A stretch of 64,000 nt of DNA from Pseudomonas sp. PICF141. Lineage in GTDB: Bacteria; Pseudomonadota; Gammaproteobacteria; Pseudomonadales; Pseudomonadaceae. Positions 61,665 through 64,000 of this stretch are shown piece by piece. The notes beneath the pieces are model-generated. The model saw only the letters and a list, made by a program, of their open reading frames with translations, was not told where the DNA came from and ran no database searches. The position numbers were made by a program, and so were the translations under genes. Location of the stretch: positions 23,154-87,153 of the forward strand of contig NZ_MUNM01000084.1 of NCBI RefSeq assembly GCF_002286815.1, written 5' to 3'. The number at the start of each line of letters is the position of its first letter. Positions within the stretch are counted from its first letter, which is position 1.

Positions 61665-63599
61665 GTGTCGGCCGTTCTCTCACTGTTACAAAGCCGTCTC
61701 TTGCGGCCTGTGTTCGTTACCCTTGGTATCGCCCTTTTGGTGCAGGTGCTGGTGGCTGTCGCTCTGACCCGCAGCACCGTGACTGCGCTGGAAGCTGATT
61801 TGGGTGTGCGGCTGGGCGCTGACAGCCAAAAACTCTCCGGTGAACTTGAGCAGGCAGGGCGTGAAGTCACGTCGAGCCTGGATAGCTTGTCCACCAGTAC
61901 CCGTCAGCGCCTGACAGCCGGGCTGTCTTCGCGTCTGAAGGATGAGCAGGCGCAGTTGCGTGCGACGCTGGAGAAGGACCTGAAGGATTCGGCCAACGAC
62001 ATGGCGCAGCTTCTGGCCTCGGTCGCACCCCGCGCCATGTGGGATAGCGACATCCCCACCCTTTCCGAATTCGCTCGCCGTGCCCAGCGCAATCCCAATG
62101 TGTTGTTCGTGGTCTACGACGACGCCACGGGCCAGCACCTGACGCGCTACCTCAACCGGGAGAACCCGATCAACAAGGCGCTTCTGGAAAAAGGCCAGGG
62201 CGAGCGGGCGCTGGACAAGGTGCTGGATGCGGCGAAGAACGATCCGTCGGTCTACTACCTTGAAGCCTCGATCAACCCCAATGGGGTGGAGATCGGCAAG
62301 GTGTTGATGGGCGTCTCGACCGCCTCCGTGGAAACCGATGTGGCGGCGCTGGACAAGCGATTCTCGGCGCTGATCGCCAGCAGTGATCAACTGGTGGGTG
62401 ACAGCCTCAAAGGCGCGGCGGCTGACAGCGCGACGGCGATGCGCGGGCGTCTGCAATCGGCGCAGTCCACCGCCACTGAAATGAAAGCCAATACCACCAC
62501 GGCCGTGCAGGAAGCTGCGGGGGCTTTGCGCTGGCGCATCGGCATGGGCCTGGCGCTGGTAGGTTTTGGTGTGCTGCTGTTGTTGGCGGTGGTGCTGGGT
62601 CGTCGCGTGGTCAATCGCTTGAAGCTGCTGATTGCCGCCATGGATGATCTGGCGGCGGGTGAGGGTGATCTGACCAAGCGTGTGCAGATCAACAGCCAGG
62701 ATGAGATTGGCGACATGGCCTCGGCGGTCAATCGCTTTGTGGATAAGTTGCAGCCGATCGTGCGGGAGGCGGGCGATGTGGCCCAGCGGACCGGCGTCGA
62801 AATCGGCGCCATGACCTTGCGCAATGCCGGCGCCGATGCGGCGGCAGGTATGCAGCGCGACGAGGTGGCCGAAAGCTTGCGGGCGTTGTCGCAAATGGCT
62901 GACGAAGCCCAGTCTGAAAGCCACGCCATGCAAGCCGCCTTGCAGCAGGTGGTGGGCATTCGTCAGGCCACGGATGAAAACACCCGGACCTCGGCGAAAG
63001 TCGGCAGCCTGATTGAAGCGTTGGCTGGGCAGGTCGACACGGGCGCGAAAGTCATCGAACGCCTGGCACAGCAAAGTGAGCAGATTGAAGTGGTGCTGAC
63101 GGTGATTCACGGGATCGCCGAGCAAACCAACTTGCTGGCGTTGAACGCAGCCATCGAGGCGGCGCGTGCTGGTGAGACCGGTCGCGGGTTTGCCGTGGTG
63201 GCGGATGAGGTGCGGGCGCTGGCGAGCAAGACTCAAAGCTCGACCGGCGACATTCAGGCCCACATCGTTGCGTTGCAGCAAGGTGCGCGTGAGGCCGTTG
63301 CGGCAATCGGGCAGGCCGGGCGTCAGGCCAGCGAAGGTTTGCTGGTATTGCGCGACAGTGCGCGGTTGCAGCAGTCGGTGCAGGCGTCGGTGGAGCAGGT
63401 GCATGCGGCAATCGGTCTGGCGACTCAGGCTGCGGCGCATCAGGCGCAAGGTGCACAGGCGGTACGCGGGCGGGTTGAGACCATCCATGCGCAGGCCGAG
63501 AAGGCTGCTCAGGCGGTGGTGGAAACCACGGCCAGTGGCAAGGTGCTGGATGGCTTGGCGGCGCAGTTGAAGGCGAGCCTGGGGCAGTTCCGGGCTTAG
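61665..63599 (+). CDS. Methyl-accepting chemotaxis protein with periplasmic Cache-like sensor
   Basis: The 644-residue receptor has a membrane helix at about residues 13-33, a periplasmic sensor to about 287, a second helix at about 290-311 (LALVGFGVLLLLAVVLGR), HAMP (about 312-365) and the signalling hairpin with the invariant tip EQTNLLALNAAIEAARAGE. The sensor centre (SDIPTLSEFARRAQRNPNV, VLFVVYDD) looks Cache-like and is framed by two long helical arms; the ligand is unknown. I chose GTG at 61665 because GAGGG lies 7-8 bases upstream; an earlier in-frame ATG lacks one. No CheR-tether pentapeptide is at the end. Confidence 0.9.
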   Translation: MSAVLSLLQSRLLRPVFVTLGIALLVQVLVAVALTRSTVTALEADLGVRLGADSQKLSGELEQAGREVTSSLDSLSTSTRQRLTAGLSSRLKDEQAQLRATLEKDLKDSANDMAQLLASVAPRAMWDSDIPTLSEFARRAQRNPNVLFVVYDDATGQHLTRYLNRENPINKALLEKGQGERALDKVLDAAKNDPSVYYLEASINPNGVEIGKVLMGVSTASVETDVAALDKRFSALIASSDQLVGDSLKGAAADSATAMRGRLQSAQSTATEMKANTTTAVQEAAGALRWRIGMGLALVGFGVLLLLAVVLGRRVVNRLKLLIAAMDDLAAGEGDLTKRVQINSQDEIGDMASAVNRFVDKLQPIVREAGDVAQRTGVEIGAMTLRNAGADAAAGMQRDEVAESLRALSQMADEAQSESHAMQAALQQVVGIRQATDENTRTSAKVGSLIEALAGQVDTGAKVIERLAQQSEQIEVVLTVIHGIAEQTNLLALNAAIEAARAGETGRGFAVVADEVRALASKTQSSTGDIQAHIVALQQGAREAVAAIGQAGRQASEGLLVLRDSARLQQSVQASVEQVHAAIGLATQAAAHQAQGAQAVRGRVETIHAQAEKAAQAVVETTASGKVLDGLAAQLKASLGQFRA

Positions 63600-63912
63600 G
63601 TTTTTTTGTCTGCAAGTCTGACGCCTTCGCGGGCAAGCCTCGCTCCTACGGTGTAGTGTCGTTCGCGAAATGTGCGAGAGTTTTGTTAGCAAGAGGCGGC
63701 ATAACGCTTGATCTCCCGTAGGAGCTGCCGAAGGCTGCGATTTTTTGATCTTGATTGTTGGCGCAACTGAAATCGCTGAAATCAAAAGAGCGCAGCCCGG
63801 CAGCTCCTGCAGAGGCCGTGCTGACATTTATGAAGTTTTCGAACGCCAGAAACGCAAAAACCCGCTTTCGCGGGTTTCTGTGAAATTCAAGATCGTGACC
63901 TTGAATTTGAAT
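63600..63912. other. Gap between the chemoreceptor and tRNA-Leu with repeat fragments
   Basis: It holds a fragment of a CGCGGGCAAGCCTCGCTCCTAC repeat (near 63627-63650), a degraded REP family A pair (GTAGGAGCTGCCGAAGGCTG at 63718 and GCGCAGCCCGGCAGCTCCTGC near 63790-63810) and the tRNA terminator. I see no gene in it. Confidence 0.65.
63858..63877 (-). terminator. Intrinsic terminator of tRNA-Leu
   Basis: AAACCCGC and GCGGGTTT pair around TTTC; on the minus strand the stem is followed by TTTTTGCG, correct for the tRNA read from the right edge. Confidence 0.85.
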
Positions 63913-63999
63913 TGGTGCCCAGAAGAAGACTCGAACTTCCACGACCTTGCGGTCACCAGCACCTGAAGCTGGCGTGTCTACCAATTTCACCATCTGGGC
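63913..63999 (-). tRNA. tRNA-Leu(CAG), complete with encoded CCA
   Basis: Read on the minus strand it begins GCCCAGATGGTGAAATTGG and ends with CTTCTTCTGGGCACCA. The acceptor GCCCAGA pairs with TCTGGGC, the anticodon loop TTCAGGT gives CAG (reads CTG), the variable arm is long as in Leu tRNAs, and the T arm holds TTCGAGTC. Discriminator A and CCA are encoded. Only one base of the window lies beyond its 5' end, so the promoter is outside. Confidence 0.97.
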
Positions 64000-64000
64000 A

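Noticed and set aside
61686..63827. A 713-codon open frame antisense to the chemoreceptor
   Set aside because: It covers a clear receptor gene and runs into a REP fragment; Arg/His/Gln-rich shadow.
63745..63966. A 73-codon frame that ends inside tRNA-Leu
   Set aside because: It crosses the terminator and the tRNA on the opposite strand.

Overview
The window is a chromosomal segment of a Pseudomonas of the fluorescens group. The evidence is the high GC content, the dense short palindromic (REP-type) repeats between genes, and a gene order that, as I remember it, follows the P. aeruginosa PAO1 block from about PA5003 down to PA4937: msbA/hldE, waaA, opmH(tolC), thiC, nudF, cpdA, parE/parC, serB, psd, rhdA, motAB, rsgA, orn, queG, nnrD, tsaE, amiB, mutL, miaA, hfq, hflX, hflKC, hisZ, purA, tRNA-Leu. 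Synteny statements rest on memory, not on a search.

Layout. 1-5002 is an envelope/LPS block: the 3' end of msbA, a Mig-14-like gene, a PIG-L deacetylase (dnpA-like) and hldE. 5041-6330 is a complete IS4-family insertion sequence that landed in the exact centre of a REP palindrome. 6350-10982 holds a hypothetical gene, an aldo/keto reductase, an FAD oxidoreductase, an SMR efflux gene and a divergent LysR regulator. 11005-18337 carries waaA, an outer membrane TolC-type channel, thiC behind a TPP riboswitch, an RsiV-like (DUF3298) lipoprotein, nudF and a DUF1249 gene. 18466-26719 runs cpdA, yqiA, parE, an esterase-like gene, a retropepsin-like gene, parC and a PqiC-like lipoprotein. 27001-36502 has a YtjB-like membrane protein divergent from serB, a PilZ-like protein, psd, rhdA and an HDOD protein divergent from motAB; motA has a FliA-type promoter.

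37577-44791 is the accessory part, set between motB and rsgA. It holds four tightly overlapping genes: a VgrG spike, a DUF4123 adaptor, a VasX-like type VI effector and a membrane protein that is the likely immunity factor. Next comes a strongly structured RNA leader (C4-like three-way junction) in front of a small DUF6124/DUF3077-type gene. Both ends of this stretch carry terminators with nearly the same 18-bp 3' part. This is the region most likely to reward work.

44841-64000 returns to conserved housekeeping: rsgA/orn, a TRIC-family channel, queG divergent from the nnrD-tsaE-amiB-mutL-miaA-hfq-hflX-hflK-hflC run, hisZ-purA, a chemoreceptor, and a complete tRNA-Leu(CAG) on the minus strand at the right edge.

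Many gene starts are non-ATG (TTG for the Mig-14-like gene, cpdA, serB, hflX; GTG for tsaE, the YtjB-like gene and the chemoreceptor). At least five REP-like families occur in the gaps, and three copies supply the stop codon of the neighbouring gene.
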